64,000 nt of DNA from Nitrobacter sp. NHB1 (GTDB lineage: Bacteria > Pseudomonadota > Alphaproteobacteria > Rhizobiales > Xanthobacteraceae). The DNA lies in the NCBI RefSeq assembly GCF_036964665.1, contig NZ_JBAMDA010000003.1:1-64000 (forward strand), written 5' to 3'. Shown piece after piece: positions 1 through 9,344 of this stretch. A program made the translations under genes and the position numbers. The notes beneath the pieces were generated by a model that was not told the DNA's origin, searched no databases, and worked only from the letters and a program-made list of their open reading frames with translations. The stretch's first letter is position 1, and each line of letters starts with the position of its first letter.

Positions 1-223
1 AAGTCAATCACCAGTTGTCGGTAACGATTAGCTTTCGTGCGATCTTCGCGTCCGGATCCAGATAGGACATACGGTCTTACATTGAAGGCTCGCTCCGCGA
101 CGCTCCATCATGCGGCGGCTACTGTCGACGGCGAAGACAACCATGCACTTGGTAGCTCCCTCAAGGAGATCATGCTAGACGTTTCAGCAGCGCCCATCGG
201 GTCTAACGTCGGGCGGTAAGATA
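1..223. other. No gene recognised at the left edge
   Basis: Short reading frames exist on both strands but none resembles a known protein or has a convincing ribosome binding site. It lies downstream of the proton ATPase that ends at 224. No clear terminator hairpin was seen. Confidence 0.4.
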
Positions 224-2548
224 CTATCGCCGCAGACTCGCAGGCGCATACGTAAGGCGGCTCAATCCATTCAGGATGTAGGCGAGCCACGCCGACGCTA
301 CGAGCAGCACGGCAATCGCGAGGACCGGCAGCGGCGTCGCGATATATCCCGTCGTAGCCACAATAACCCCGATAGTTATGTCCGCGACGGAAGCGGCGAC
401 GAGCCAACCGCTCGGCGCTGTCTCCCAAAGTTTGCCCTGAGTACGGATCGCATAAATCGTCGCCTGTCCGCCGAAAACCAGCGTGAGAAAGGCGAGCGTC
501 ATCAGAGTGTCAGGCCCGAAATGAAGACCAAAAGCCCCGATCGCGAGAACCGCGGTTGCAAAAGCCAGTTGCGCAAGCCCCAGGACCACGCCCTTCGCCG
601 TCAGTGCATCGACGCGCCAGACGTTCGGGGTAAGCGATGGCACCGCGCGGTCGGTTGCGATCGACATTGACAGAAAATCGCCCGCGACCAGCAGCACGAT
701 CATCAGCAATGGCGTCAGGATCGGATGGCCAGTCATGACAAAGCCAATGGTGATAAAGAGAACAGTGACAATCTTCTTAACGATCGAATTGAGGGCATAT
801 GTATGCACGCGCCGAAACGCCTTGCGGCCTTCTTCGATCGCCGCCAAGACGCTGCCAAGACCGGGCTCAGTGAGCACGAGCCCGGCAGCCGCTTTCGCGA
901 CATCGGTCGCCTGCGACACGGCGATGCCCATATGCGCCTGACGGAGTGCAGGCGCGTCGTTGACGCCATCTCCGCACATGCCGACCACGTGACCCTCGGC
1001 CTGCAGCGCCCGCACAAGGCTGAACTTGTCCTCGGGCAATACTCCGGCAAAGACTGCATAGTCTGATAGATTTTGTGCAGCAACCCCGGCGACGCAGACA
1101 GGGCCGGCGATCCCTATCTCACGCGCGACCGCTTGTGCGGTAACCGGCGCATCGCCCGTGACCATTACAACGCGCACCGCATGCTCGTGCAGGCGAGCGA
1201 CCAGCGCCGCCGCATCGTCACGCGGCGGGTCGCTCATCGCGATCAGTCCGGCGATGGTCAATCCGTCCGAGTTATCGATTGCGACCGCAAGCACCCGATA
1301 ACCTTGAGCTTCCATCTTTTCCGCTTCACGGCGGCTTTCTGTATCGGCCTGAGCCGCATCGGCGATCGCAGCGAATGCGCCTTTCACAATACGCCATTCG
1401 CGGCCGTCGGCGCCGACCACGCGCGCCTCGGCCCGCTTCGTCGCAGGGTCGAACGGCTGAAATGCAATAAGGGTCGGCAAGCCTCCCACACGAGGTGTCG
1501 TAGCCCGGATCGCCGCATCGACAGGGTCGGCGCCACCGTCGGAGCTTGCGAGCGCCGCGAGCCCCAGCAACCGGGCCTCATCATAACCCGGAGCCGGGCG
1601 CGCCAGGGCGACGCGCAGTTCATTGCGCGTGAGTGTACCGGTCTTGTCGGAACAAAGCACATCCATGGTGCCAGCCTCATCGAGCGCCGAAAGCCGCGTC
1701 GGCAACACACCACGTCCGGTAAGCGCGTGGGCAGCAAGCGCCGCCGCCATGGTGAAGGTTGCCGGCAACGAGACGGGGATCGAGGCAAGGACGCAGACCA
1801 GCACGATCGGCTCGATCACTACCCAGGGGGCGCCCGATCGCCAAGCATATCCGGCAAACGCGATAACGACGAGCCCGTTGAAAAAGGCAAGATTGCGTAC
1901 GACGCGCAGGACCGATTTTTGCTGCGTTCCGACGACGTGAGCCGTCTTGACCAGCTCGGCTGTACGGCCAAACTTCGTGTGCGGCCCGGTCGCGGTGACA
2001 ACCGCCGTCGCTTCCCCACGACGCACCATCGCGCCGGAAAAAGCGGTGTCCCCTTCACTCGCCTCGACCGGCGCCGATTCACCGGTCAGTATCGATTGGT
2101 CGAGCAGCACATTGCCCAAGACGATGCATGCATCAGCCGGAACCACCGCGCCGAGCGACAGCTTTACCGCGTCGCCTGGCACCACGTCCCTCGCCGCAAT
2201 CGTTTGCCACACGCCATCCCGGTGTACATGAGCGTTGAGGGCGAGGCGTGTCTTCAACGCAGCAAGTGCCGATTGCGCGCGCCCTTCCTGGAACATCGCC
2301 ATGACGGCGTTGAACAATACCAGCGCCGCGATGACACCTGTCTCCAGCAGTTTGCCTTGCCACAGTTCGAGCACCATGGCGGCTTCGAGCATCCAGGGCA
2401 CCGGCGCCCACAGCTTGTCCACAAGGCGGCGCGCGAAGCTTTCTCGGGCATCTGGAACCTCATTCGGACCCGACTGGCGCCGCGTCGCTGCAGCCTCCGC
2501 TGTCGTCATGCCCGAAGGTGTCTCGCTGGCGCTTATGTGACGGCCCAT
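224..2548 (-). CDS. Plasma-membrane proton-efflux P-type ATPase (type IIIA)
   Basis: Inner-membrane ATPase predicted to pump protons out of the cytoplasm at the cost of ATP. The 774-residue product has the P-ATPase order: N-terminal cation-ATPase segment, actuator domain with TGES at 155-158, the membrane motif PVSLP at 258-262, the phosphorylation motif DKTGTLT at 301-307, and the hinge GDGVND at 526-531, followed by several membrane helices. The lack of heavy-metal CxxC motifs and the overall resemblance to the plant/fungal H+-ATPase group support a proton rather than metal substrate; that is inferred. A second family member lies at 50759-53076. Immediately upstream is IS21 debris, so the native promoter may be lost. 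No FNR-type box precedes it. Confidence 0.9.
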   Translation of the reverse strand: MGRHISASETPSGMTTAEAAATRRQSGPNEVPDARESFARRLVDKLWAPVPWMLEAAMVLELWQGKLLETGVIAALVLFNAVMAMFQEGRAQSALAALKTRLALNAHVHRDGVWQTIAARDVVPGDAVKLSLGAVVPADACIVLGNVLLDQSILTGESAPVEASEGDTAFSGAMVRRGEATAVVTATGPHTKFGRTAELVKTAHVVGTQQKSVLRVVRNLAFFNGLVVIAFAGYAWRSGAPWVVIEPIVLVCVLASIPVSLPATFTMAAALAAHALTGRGVLPTRLSALDEAGTMDVLCSDKTGTLTRNELRVALARPAPGYDEARLLGLAALASSDGGADPVDAAIRATTPRVGGLPTLIAFQPFDPATKRAEARVVGADGREWRIVKGAFAAIADAAQADTESRREAEKMEAQGYRVLAVAIDNSDGLTIAGLIAMSDPPRDDAAALVARLHEHAVRVVMVTGDAPVTAQAVAREIGIAGPVCVAGVAAQNLSDYAVFAGVLPEDKFSLVRALQAEGHVVGMCGDGVNDAPALRQAHMGIAVSQATDVAKAAAGLVLTEPGLGSVLAAIEEGRKAFRRVHTYALNSIVKKIVTVLFITIGFVMTGHPILTPLLMIVLLVAGDFLSMSIATDRAVPSLTPNVWRVDALTAKGVVLGLAQLAFATAVLAIGAFGLHFGPDTLMTLAFLTLVFGGQATIYAIRTQGKLWETAPSGWLVAASVADITIGVIVATTGYIATPLPVLAIAVLLVASAWLAYILNGLSRLTYAPASLRR

Positions 2549-2699
2549 GATTCAAGGTGCCTGTAGCGGGTTGCTGTCGAGTGATTCGACATGCCATCCC
2601 GCACCGCGGAAACGGAGCGATCGCAGGGTGAAGGCCTCGGGATCGTCGAAGCAACGACCTCTGTGAAGCGCGTTGTCAGCAACCTTGGTAGGCGGCAAG

Positions 2700-3073
2700 G
2701 CTAAGGGTGAGCGCGACTGTGTTTTGCCGGTGCCGGAGTTGCCGAGCGCGATAACGTTCTCACGGCGCCGGATGAACTGGCCGCGGGCCAGCTCGAGCAC
2801 CAGCATCTTGTTGAGTGAGGGGATAGCGCTGAAGTCAAATGTATCGAGGCTCTTCACAGCCGGGAATCTGGCCTCCGTGATGCGCCGCTCGACGACACGA
2901 CGTTCCCAGCCGATCAGTTCCTGTCCGAGATAGCGAGAACGATCGACGCCATCGCGCGCGCATTCGCAGGCCGGCTTGTCGTATTCTCGCAGCACGGTCG
3001 GCAACTTTAATTGCTTAAGATGATGGCTGAGCAGCACCTGCGGCGTTCCACTCGTCGTTCCCACCGGCATCAT
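2700..3073 (-). pseudogene. istB: IS21-family IstB helper ATPase, truncated remnant
   Basis: From about 3073 leftwards the frame reads like the IstB N-terminus (LLSHHLKQLKLPTVLREYDK) and continues to a Walker A motif GNSGTGKT near 2720-2745, after which similarity stops and the frame becomes unrelated. The rest of the ATPase, including Walker B, is missing. IstB normally assists the IstA transposase in IS21 elements; no IstA adjoins it here, though IstA pieces lie at 9345-9590 and 14810-15208. The remnant sits directly upstream of the proton ATPase. Confidence 0.75.
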
Positions 3074-3279
3074 ATCCACAGTCTTCCCATCGAAAACAAA
3101 GACGGCGCTCAGTACCCCGCCAACAGCCGATGCGCTGAAGAAGATGCGTCTCGAAACGAGTCTGGCGGCGCACGAGGGACTCCTTCCGATCTCAGTCGAC
3201 ATTTCTGGAGTCGCAATTCGAGCGCCACATTCAGAAATGGCAGCCTGACGATGCATGATGTCGTCGCCGGCCGACCCTA

Positions 3280-3525
3280 TTATGCCCCGCGCTTGTTCAA
3301 AGCCGATGCGATCTTGTCCTTGAGAGCCAGGCGCTTCTTGCGCAATGTGACCTCGGTCTCTTCGCTGATCGATTCGATCCGTGTCTCCGCCCGGTGAATC
3401 TGATCATTCACCTCATCGTATTCTTCCAAAATCCGCGCGAATTCGGGGTTTGCGACCTTGAGGGCGTGGATAGTGTCCATCTGGTCGGGAAATTCATCAC
3501 GAAGCGTGTGAGGGGTATTCGACAA
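3280..3525 (-). CDS. DUF465 (YdcH-like) small coiled-coil protein
   Basis: An 81-residue, highly charged helical protein of the DUF465/YdcH family, recognised from the pattern PEFARILEEYDEVNDQIHRAE followed by a basic C-terminus (LRKKRLALKDKIASAL). The longer open frame reaches 3807, but the family match starts near a TTG codon at 3525 preceded by GGAGAAGAGG, so I chose that start. The family's function is not established. The neighbours are the frameshifted gene at 3659-4046 upstream and IS21 debris downstream. Confidence 0.75.
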   Translation of the reverse strand: MSNTPHTLRDEFPDQMDTIHALKVANPEFARILEEYDEVNDQIHRAETRIESISEETEVTLRKKRLALKDKIASALNKRGA

Positions 3526-3658
3526 TTCCTCTTCTCCCTGCTGTTCATCGAAGTGCGCCCGTCGCAAAGGCCACGCGCAATGCTTTCGGACAGAAATTCC
3601 GCTTGCGTTGTAATTTAAGTCAGACTGACCGAATTGCGACACTAACAGCGCCACGCGA

Positions 3659-4046
3659 TCAAGGTTTCTCCACACGAACGATGCGATAGGGGTGGTATTG
3701 CTTCCCCTGCCCGATCGACACGTATTCACCAATAACAAAGCGTTCCTCGCCGAGACGAAAGCCGATCTCATCGTCGCTTTCGCCTTCTTCGTAGTCAAAG
3801 GTACCATTGCCTGCCTGGCTTGCGACGCAGCCGACCAATCTTGACGTCTCCGTGTTTGTCAAAACGTCTCACGCGGCAAACCGCCTGATGCGTCTTCCAC
3901 TCGTGAGCATCAAGGCGATTGTCCTCGTCGAGCGGCACGAGAAGGTCATAGCCTTCGTGCTGTTCGCCCTCGGGATGCGCCTTTTCGCGCCCGAGCAACA
4001 ATCGCACGTGACGAAAACGCGGCGTCAAATCCTCAGCCCGGACCAT
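3659..4046 (-). pseudogene. Frameshifted copy of an unnamed small protein family (paralogue of 56944-57354)
   Basis: Two overlapping minus-strand frames, 4046-3795 and 3862-3659, together match the single 136-residue protein encoded at 56944-57354: the first supplies the part containing HPEGEQHEGYDLLVPLDED, the second the part containing EERFVIGEYVSI. One missing base near 3795-3800, just after the codons for QWY, restores one continuous frame of about 129 codons. The ATG at 4046 has AAAGG about seven bases upstream, and an FNR-type box lies 55 bp further up. The function is unknown; the family looks soluble. The break could be a real mutation or a sequencing error. Confidence 0.7.
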
Positions 4047-4100
4047 AAATGACCTTTCTTTTTACAATCCATCTTATGCCTTGCGATTCGGGAGTTGATT

Positions 4101-4114
4101 TTGATCCGCATCAA
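4101..4114. promoter_or_regulatory. FNR/FixK-type box
   Basis: TTGATCCGCATCAA is a near-perfect match to the TTGAT-N4-ATCAA operator of CRP/FNR-family regulators such as FixK and FNR. It lies 55 bp upstream of the ATG at 4046, a usual distance for activation. Confidence 0.7.
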
Positions 4115-4424
4115 CATTTATGCAGTCGGTGATTCGCGTCGCAAAGAACAGACGGCTTCGAAACTCCAGACATTTCCTCGACGGCGAAACCTGCCTCGCG
4201 CACAAAATCTCTGGCAGTCCCGGGACGCCGGGCTCACGCTGGCGGGTCAGAATGTTAAGGGATCCTTTCAAAAGATAGTCGAGAGGCCAAAGTGCAGATG
4301 GTTCCAACGAATGCAGACTTTCTTTATAGCGCGACAGTTAATCTGGATCCGCGCAGATTTTCCTGTCTTTTACCCGTGGGATGCCCAAAGCCAGACATGA
4401 CGATTAATCCAATCTGATGCCGAT
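4115..4424. other. Intergenic stretch with a possible decayed coding remnant
   Basis: No intact gene. On the minus strand one frame ending at 4111 reads like protein (RDFVREAGFAVEEMSGVSK) and an adjacent frame continues upstream, suggesting the frameshifted tail of a lost gene. I could not assign the family. The rest appears non-coding. Confidence 0.3.
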
Positions 4425-5222
4425 TTAGTGCGACATGAAAACAGGAACCGTCATCGCCGACAGTATTCCGCGCGTCGCTCCACCAAACACGAATTCGCGG
4501 AGGCGGGAATGTCCATAGCCGCCCATCACAAGCAGGCTCGCCGAACCCTCGGCAACGTGCGACAGAATGGCACTCGCCACGTCGGTATCAGCAGCAAGCA
4601 CTGTTTTCACCTCGACCTTGATATCGTGCCGACCGAGATGTCGGCCGATTTCGGCCCCACGAAGTATCTGCTCATTCGTGGTCTTTTCATTTTCAACAAT
4701 AAACATTTCGACGGCATTGGCTTTCCTCAGTAGCGGCAACGCATCATTGATGGCGCGCGCTGCAGTGCGACTTCCATCCCAACAGCACACAACCCGATCG
4801 AGCTTCAACCTATCCTTCTGTGTGCAAGGAACGACAATGAGTGGCCGACCAGAATCAAACAGCGCCGCTTCGATTAGAATGCTGTTATTAATGCCATTAT
4901 CATCGTCTGATTGCATGACGATGCTTAGATCGAAGCACCGTGCCATCTCCGAAAACGTCTTAGGCATTCCGAGGATAAGCCGTGACTCAGCCGAAAGATC
5001 ATCGCGTTTCATAGCCAACTCAAAGCGGTCAATTGCACCGCGCGCCTCTGCTTCGCTCTCGGCAAATAGATCGCCGAGAGCATCTGCGGGAAGGTTTGCC
5101 GCAAAGGCAAATATAACTCCCGTCAGATGCGCGGCGAAAGCTCCGGCTATCGAAGCAGCGAAATCGCGAACGGCATCCCGAGAAGAGTCTCGTTCCAGAT
5201 GAAGAATAATGTCTTTGATCAT
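4425..5222 (-). CDS. Universal stress protein, double-domain (UspA family)
   Basis: A 265-residue cytoplasmic protein with two Usp folds, starting MIKDIILHLERD. The C-terminal half carries a nucleotide-binding-like glycine motif, VMGGYGHSRLREFVFGG, and ends in VPVFMSH. The open frame begins at 5282, but the close paralogue at 43503-44336 also begins MIKDIILHLERD, so I place the start at 5222. Usp proteins bind ATP or act as stress effectors during energy limitation; the ligand here is unknown. It sits alone between an intergenic stretch and a frameshifted small gene. Confidence 0.88.
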   Translation of the reverse strand: MIKDIILHLERDSSRDAVRDFAASIAGAFAAHLTGVIFAFAANLPADALGDLFAESEAEARGAIDRFELAMKRDDLSAESRLILGMPKTFSEMARCFDLSIVMQSDDDNGINNSILIEAALFDSGRPLIVVPCTQKDRLKLDRVVCCWDGSRTAARAINDALPLLRKANAVEMFIVENEKTTNEQILRGAEIGRHLGRHDIKVEVKTVLAADTDVASAILSHVAEGSASLLVMGGYGHSRLREFVFGGATRGILSAMTVPVFMSH

Positions 5223-5504
5223 ACAATGGACTCCCAATCTGAGCATCAATCCATAAAATATGGAATCGATGTATCTAAGCAAGTCGGAGATTCAATCGAG
5301 GCTGTTTTATTTGGTGGAGGTCGAACGGCGTCAATGGTCCACACGATCTACGCCTGCCTTGCGCTCATTGTTGCGTGGGGCCGGAATTGTTAGGAGCTAT
5401 TCTCAATGACGTCAGAGGTATGCCAGCACAACGAACAAACCTGTTTTCCGACGACTCTCGACATACCCCAATGAACTTTGTGTTCTGTTCCTCTGGGCTT
5501 GCCT
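5223..5504. other. Intergenic, nothing recognised
   Basis: Region upstream of the universal stress protein. No FNR-type palindrome as good as those elsewhere was seen, and no ORF with protein-like composition. Confidence 0.4.
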
Positions 5505-5773
5505 TCAATCCCGCGCGCGCCGCAACGCTGCTTCCAACCGATCCTTCACCTTATCGCAATCGGCATCGGAAGCTTGCCTTTTTTCTCAATCGCATCAATT
5601 TCGGCTTGGATGACCGCGGCCCGCTTCGCGTGATCCCGCTCAGCCTTGCCCAGCGCCGCTTGCGCCTTCGTGATGGCCTCCAGTCGGCGTTCGGCTCCTT
5701 CTGTTCGCGGGCGCTTCTGCTCCCGTTCGTAGGCAAGAGCGGCCTTCCACTCCGCCCTCAGGTATCCCCTCAT
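5505..5773 (-). pseudogene. Small charged coiled-coil protein, frameshifted at an A6 tract
   Basis: The frame from 5773 reads EWKAALAYEREQKRPRTEGA and runs as a long helix rich in Ala, Glu, Lys and Arg, but hits a stop at 5546 after a run of six A residues (coding strand, near 5579-5584). Moving by one base at that tract continues the helical composition to a stop at 5505-5507, ending KDRLEAALRRARD. The intact product would be about 88 residues. The function is unknown. The tract could reflect mutation, a homopolymer sequencing error or, less likely, programmed slippage. Confidence 0.5.
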
Positions 5774-6060
5774 TCATACGCATGAGAACGTTTGATTTAG
5801 CGCGGCGTGTTGATTGATGTATTCGCTAAGCCGCGCGACAAGCGGGCGCGGGCGGACATCCGACATGTTTGGAATCAACCCGTAGGGCATGCATCCCTGG
5901 CGGAACAGCGAATGAGCTCGGCGCTTGGCGGTATTGACCTTGAGATGGCGATCCATACCGAGGCTCTCGCCGCCGCGCCGAGCAGCGTCAAAAGCACGAT
6001 GGCGAAGGCGTTCAAAAGAAGAAGCCTGTCGCGGCGTTGCGGATTGGCGATGCGAAGAAC
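5774..6060 (-). pseudogene. IS4-family transposase, C-terminal fragment
   Basis: Two frames join to give the transposase end: one reads NPQRRDRLLLLNAFAIVLLT, the next reads MDRHLKVNTAKRRAHSLFRQ and continues to a stop at 5774. This is the C-terminal region of an IS4-type DDE transposase, broken by a frameshift near 5955. The matching N-terminal fragment of the same transposase type is at 16575-16737. Not functional. Confidence 0.65.
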
Positions 6061-6073
6061 GCCTGGAGGTAAG

Positions 6074-6460
6074 CTACGCTCGGCGGACCGGTCCCGCCCA
6101 AGAGCGATCATCGCATGCGTAGGCCCAGAGCTGGCCGATCTTGGTACGTCCGCGGCCGGGATCGAGCACCGGCGCTGTGGTCTCGTCGGCAAACAGCTTG
6201 GCCGAGGTCTTCAAAGTAGCGAGCAGGCGCTCATGCACCGACCGCAGCAACCGGGCGGCGCGGTCGACCCAGTCGGCCAATGTCGAGCGGTCAAGCATGA
6301 TGCCCTGCCGGCGTAGACCTGGGATTCGGGGATACCGAACCGCTGCGATGTCTCCGCGATGTGATCCGCATGAGGATCGGCGGCGGCCGTGCACGCGACC
6401 GGCGTGGATTGCGCAACCACAACGCCCGATCCCGTGCAAACGGAATACGAGAAGGCGTTC
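6074..6460 (-). pseudogene. IS66-family TnpC transposase, internal fragment
   Basis: The segment GIMLDRSTLADWVDRAARLL followed by FADETTAPVLDPGRGRTK is the conserved DDE core of IS66 TnpC, with the catalytic Asp in ADET. It starts and ends abruptly next to the IS4 fragment, and the upstream part is in shifted frames. A different part of an IS66 transposase (the C-terminus) lies at 9620-10000. Not functional. Confidence 0.7.
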
Positions 6461-6695
6461 GGGAGCCAAGGCAGCGGGATCAGCGCGCAGTTCTAAGCAA
6501 TGGGCGTGAAGGTCGATTGTTGCCTTTCGGAAATTAATAGACGCGAAGGTTGCCAAGAGATACTCTGTAAACTGGTTAACGTGAAGACTAACAACCGCCT
6601 ATGGCTCGCCGCGGAGCGTTGCTTGCTCGTCATAGTGCATGAGCGCTGAGCTTAGTGTTTGATGCAAGTGCGATCTCTTTAAGTTGGGAGCAGGC

Positions 6696-7964
6696 GTGGA
6701 AAATCCAGTTATCGCGGCCGATGTGAAGGCCGAGCCACCGGGCAACTCCAGGGTTTTATGGATATCGTCCCTGGCGTTTGCGCTCGGTTTTGCGGTCTGG
6801 GGAATGTTTGCCGCGCTCGCTCCTTTTCTAATCAAGTGGTACGATTTCAGCGCGACCCAGGTGCTCGTCTTGGCTGCGATGGAGCCATTTTTCGCGGCCG
6901 CCGTCAGCATCCCAGTCGGCATTTTGACGGACAAGTTCGGCGGCCGGGGCGTTTTCACGCTTCTGCTTCTGAGCCTCACCCTTCCCCTGTTTTTCGGGTA
7001 CTTCGCCGAGGGCTACTACGCCTTTCTGTTCCTGGGGACGCTGCTCGGACTGGGAGGCGCGAGCTTCGTCGTCGGTAACGCTCATGTATCGTCCTGGTAC
7101 CCCAAATCGAAGCAGGGTACAGCCCTTGGCATCTTTGGTATGGGCAATGTCGGAATCACCGTCGGCATGGTGACCGTCACTTTCCTGATTACCCGTGTCC
7201 TGACTGGCCCGGACGGCTGGCGCCTGATATTCCCAATCTTCGCCATTGCGACATTGTTGATGGCGGGGGTCTACTGGTTTTTTACCTCCGATCCGCCGAA
7301 CAGGAAGCTCAAGAACACGTCGCTGCGTGAAATCTTCGTCGTGTACCGTTCGGGCGTGGTGGTATGGCTGGTGCCCTACCTTTATTGGGTGTCCTTCGGC
7401 ACTCTCACATTCTTCGCGTCGGCGATGCCGATCTATCTGCTCGATCAGTGGCATGTGGATGCCATCCAGGCGTCCATGGTCTACACCCCGCCATTGGTGA
7501 TCTGCGTCGCGATCGCCCGGCCCCTGGGCGGCTGGCTGTCCGACCGTTACGATACCTTTAATATCCTGAGCTGGATGTTCGGTATCATGGTCGTTCTGGC
7601 CCTGCTCATGGCCATGCAGATTTCGCTGCCTCTCGTGCTGTTTGCCATGTATGGGCTTGCGCTGCTGTCCGGTGCCGCCGCGGCAGCGGTCATCAAGCTG
7701 ATCCCGATGTACTTTGTGCATGTCGGTGCGGTGAGCGGACTGGCCAAGGCGGCCGGCGCGGCCTGTGGCTTCACCATGACAATCATCCTGGCCACCAGCA
7801 AGCAACTTCTGGGCGGCTACACCCTGGGCTTTGCCATCTGGGCGCTGATGAACATCGCCGCGTTCTACATCGTGCTTTCGCGGGTCGGCTTCAGGGATAC
7901 AAAACCGCTCGCTGAACAACCGAGCGGGACTCAAAAGATTCTAACGGCAAGATCCAGCGCGTGA
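6696..7964 (+). CDS. Major facilitator superfamily transporter, NarK/nitrate-nitrite porter-like
   Basis: A 422-residue inner-membrane protein with about 12 hydrophobic segments. The first half contains the MFS motif between helices 2 and 3 (GILTDKFGGRG), and a glycine-rich signature GNAHVSSWYPKSKQGTALG that is typical of the nitrate/nitrite porter group; the second half has a matching loop, GGWLSDRYD. Nitrate or nitrite is therefore the likely substrate, by inference. The frame opens with TTG at 6684, but GTG at 6696 has GGGAG five bases upstream and is preferred. No nitrate or nitrite reductase gene lies nearby. IS debris precedes it and the SUMF1-like gene follows about 100 bp downstream. 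Confidence 0.8.
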   Translation: MENPVIAADVKAEPPGNSRVLWISSLAFALGFAVWGMFAALAPFLIKWYDFSATQVLVLAAMEPFFAAAVSIPVGILTDKFGGRGVFTLLLLSLTLPLFFGYFAEGYYAFLFLGTLLGLGGASFVVGNAHVSSWYPKSKQGTALGIFGMGNVGITVGMVTVTFLITRVLTGPDGWRLIFPIFAIATLLMAGVYWFFTSDPPNRKLKNTSLREIFVVYRSGVVVWLVPYLYWVSFGTLTFFASAMPIYLLDQWHVDAIQASMVYTPPLVICVAIARPLGGWLSDRYDTFNILSWMFGIMVVLALLMAMQISLPLVLFAMYGLALLSGAAAAAVIKLIPMYFVHVGAVSGLAKAAGAACGFTMTIILATSKQLLGGYTLGFAIWALMNIAAFYIVLSRVGFRDTKPLAEQPSGTQKILTARSSA

Positions 7965-8065
7965 TCGATCGATGCTCGCCGCGAATGACGCTGATGGTGG
8001 GCAGTCCGGAGCCTGCCGCTCTTGCTATTCTCTGCTCGTAACCAGATTTCTGCCCTCGCTGACGG

Positions 8066-9106
8066 ATGTATTCGATGTCCTCCCTCGCTGACCTTCCGGA
8101 ATTCATCGGCTTTTTCAGTTGCTCACGCGAGGGTGCCGCGTTCGAACGCGAACCGCGGGAAGCCGAAGGCAAACGCCACGAAGACGAAGCGCGACCGCAG
8201 GCAGGGACTCTAGCGCGCGAAGTCGGTCGGCCGCGGCGTCCTGTGTCGGTGCTGGCATCGTTAGTTGGGCTGTGCGTGCTTGGCGCCGCAATTATCGCCC
8301 AGGTCACGCCCGCGTCGACTCAGGCGGCGGCGCAACCGCCGATGCAGGAGCAGACGCTGAAACCGAAGGACATCTTTAAGGAATGCGCGAAGTGTCCGGA
8401 GATGGTGGTGGTGCCGGCCGGGAGTTTTACGATGGGGTCGCCGACAAGCGAGCCGGAGCGTTCCGCCGAGGAAGGCCCGCAACATATGGTCACGATTGCT
8501 CGACCATTTGCAGTCGGCCGGTTTGCGGTAACCTTCGACGAATGGGATGCCTGCGTGGCCGACGGAGGCTGCAACGGCTACAAGCCATCCGATGAAGGCT
8601 GGGGCCGTGGCCGCCGACCGGTGATCAACGTTTCCTGGGACGATGCCCAGGCTTACGTCGCTTGGCTGTCGAAAAAGACCGGCAAGTCGTATCGGCTGCT
8701 TTCGGGGTCCGAATACGAGTATGCGATGCGCGCCGGGACACAGACGGTCTATCCCTGGGGTAACACCGTAGGCATGAACAACGCCAATTGCCACTCCTGT
8801 GGCAGCCAATGGGACGCCAAGCAAACCGCGCCGGTTGGCTCGTTTGCGGCTAACGGGTTCGGTCTCAACGATATGGTGGGCAATGTCCGGGAGTGGACGG
8901 AGGATTGTTACCACGACACCTACAGCGGAGCGCCGCGGGACGGCTCGGCCTGGATCAAGGGCGGTAACTGTTATCACCGTGTCGTGCGCGGGGGGTCCTA
9001 TCTCCTCGCTCCTGCCTTCCTCCGCTCGGCGAGCCGCTATTGGTTCACTCCCGACTACCGGCTCAAGTACCTTGGTTTCCGGGTCGCTCGGGCGCTTGCA
9101 CTTTAA
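8066..9106 (+). CDS. SUMF1/FGE-type formylglycine-generating-enzyme-like protein, catalytic cysteines absent
   Basis: A 346-residue protein with an N-terminal cytoplasmic-looking stretch, one hydrophobic anchor at about 60-79, then a SUMF1/FGE-sulfatase domain from about 110 to the end. Hallmarks: VPAGSFTMGSP, NVSWDDAQAYVAWLS, NGFGLNDMVGNVREWTEDCY and the end VRGGSYLL...LGFRVARAL. In true formylglycine-generating enzymes two cysteines follow the GGSY motif; here the residues are leucine and non-cysteine, so conversion of a sulfatase cysteine is unlikely. It may be an EgtB/PvdO-like or binding-only relative in the periplasm. It follows the NarK-like gene, and its stop codon abuts an IS5 fragment at 9107. 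Confidence 0.78.
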   Translation: MYSMSSLADLPEFIGFFSCSREGAAFEREPREAEGKRHEDEARPQAGTLAREVGRPRRPVSVLASLVGLCVLGAAIIAQVTPASTQAAAQPPMQEQTLKPKDIFKECAKCPEMVVVPAGSFTMGSPTSEPERSAEEGPQHMVTIARPFAVGRFAVTFDEWDACVADGGCNGYKPSDEGWGRGRRPVINVSWDDAQAYVAWLSKKTGKSYRLLSGSEYEYAMRAGTQTVYPWGNTVGMNNANCHSCGSQWDAKQTAPVGSFAANGFGLNDMVGNVREWTEDCYHDTYSGAPRDGSAWIKGGNCYHRVVRGGSYLLAPAFLRSASRYWFTPDYRLKYLGFRVARALAL

Positions 9107-9340
9107 GTCGTCCGTGAAGAACGAGATTTCACGCGAACGAGACTGATTGACGGTTGGCATGTGGCCGCATGATCAACACTAACCATGCGCGCAAAAGCAG
9201 CCTCGGCCAGGCGAACAATCGGCGGAAGTTATACCCGCCGGCGGCGAGCACGGCGTTGATGGCGTCGCCTTCGGAGTCCTTGAGATAATTGCGTTCCATG
9301 CGGTGGTCTGATTTTGGAGACCTATCACAGGCTCGATCGT
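9107..9340 (-). mobile_element. IS5-family element, terminal fragment
   Basis: Begins with GTCGTCCGTGAAGAACGAGA, the same terminal sequence as the complete element at 21461-23007, and carries the last about 60 codons of its transposase (HRMERNYLKDSEGDAINAVL) up to about 9340. It abuts the stop codon of the preceding gene exactly and is cut on the right by IS21-type sequence. Not functional. Confidence 0.8.
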
Positions 9341-9344
9341 GTAC

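Noticed and set aside
1073-2566. Long plus-strand ORF of 497 codons
   Set aside because: It is antisense to the proton ATPase, is full of Arg, His and Asp as expected for a shadow of a high-GC gene, and has no family resemblance.
6651-6675. FNR-type box before the NarK-like gene
   Set aside because: TTGATGCAAG is a good left half-site, but no TCAA right half follows; not counted.
6828-7934. Minus-strand ORF of 368 codons
   Set aside because: Antisense to the NarK-like transporter, rich in His, Gln and Asp; shadow.
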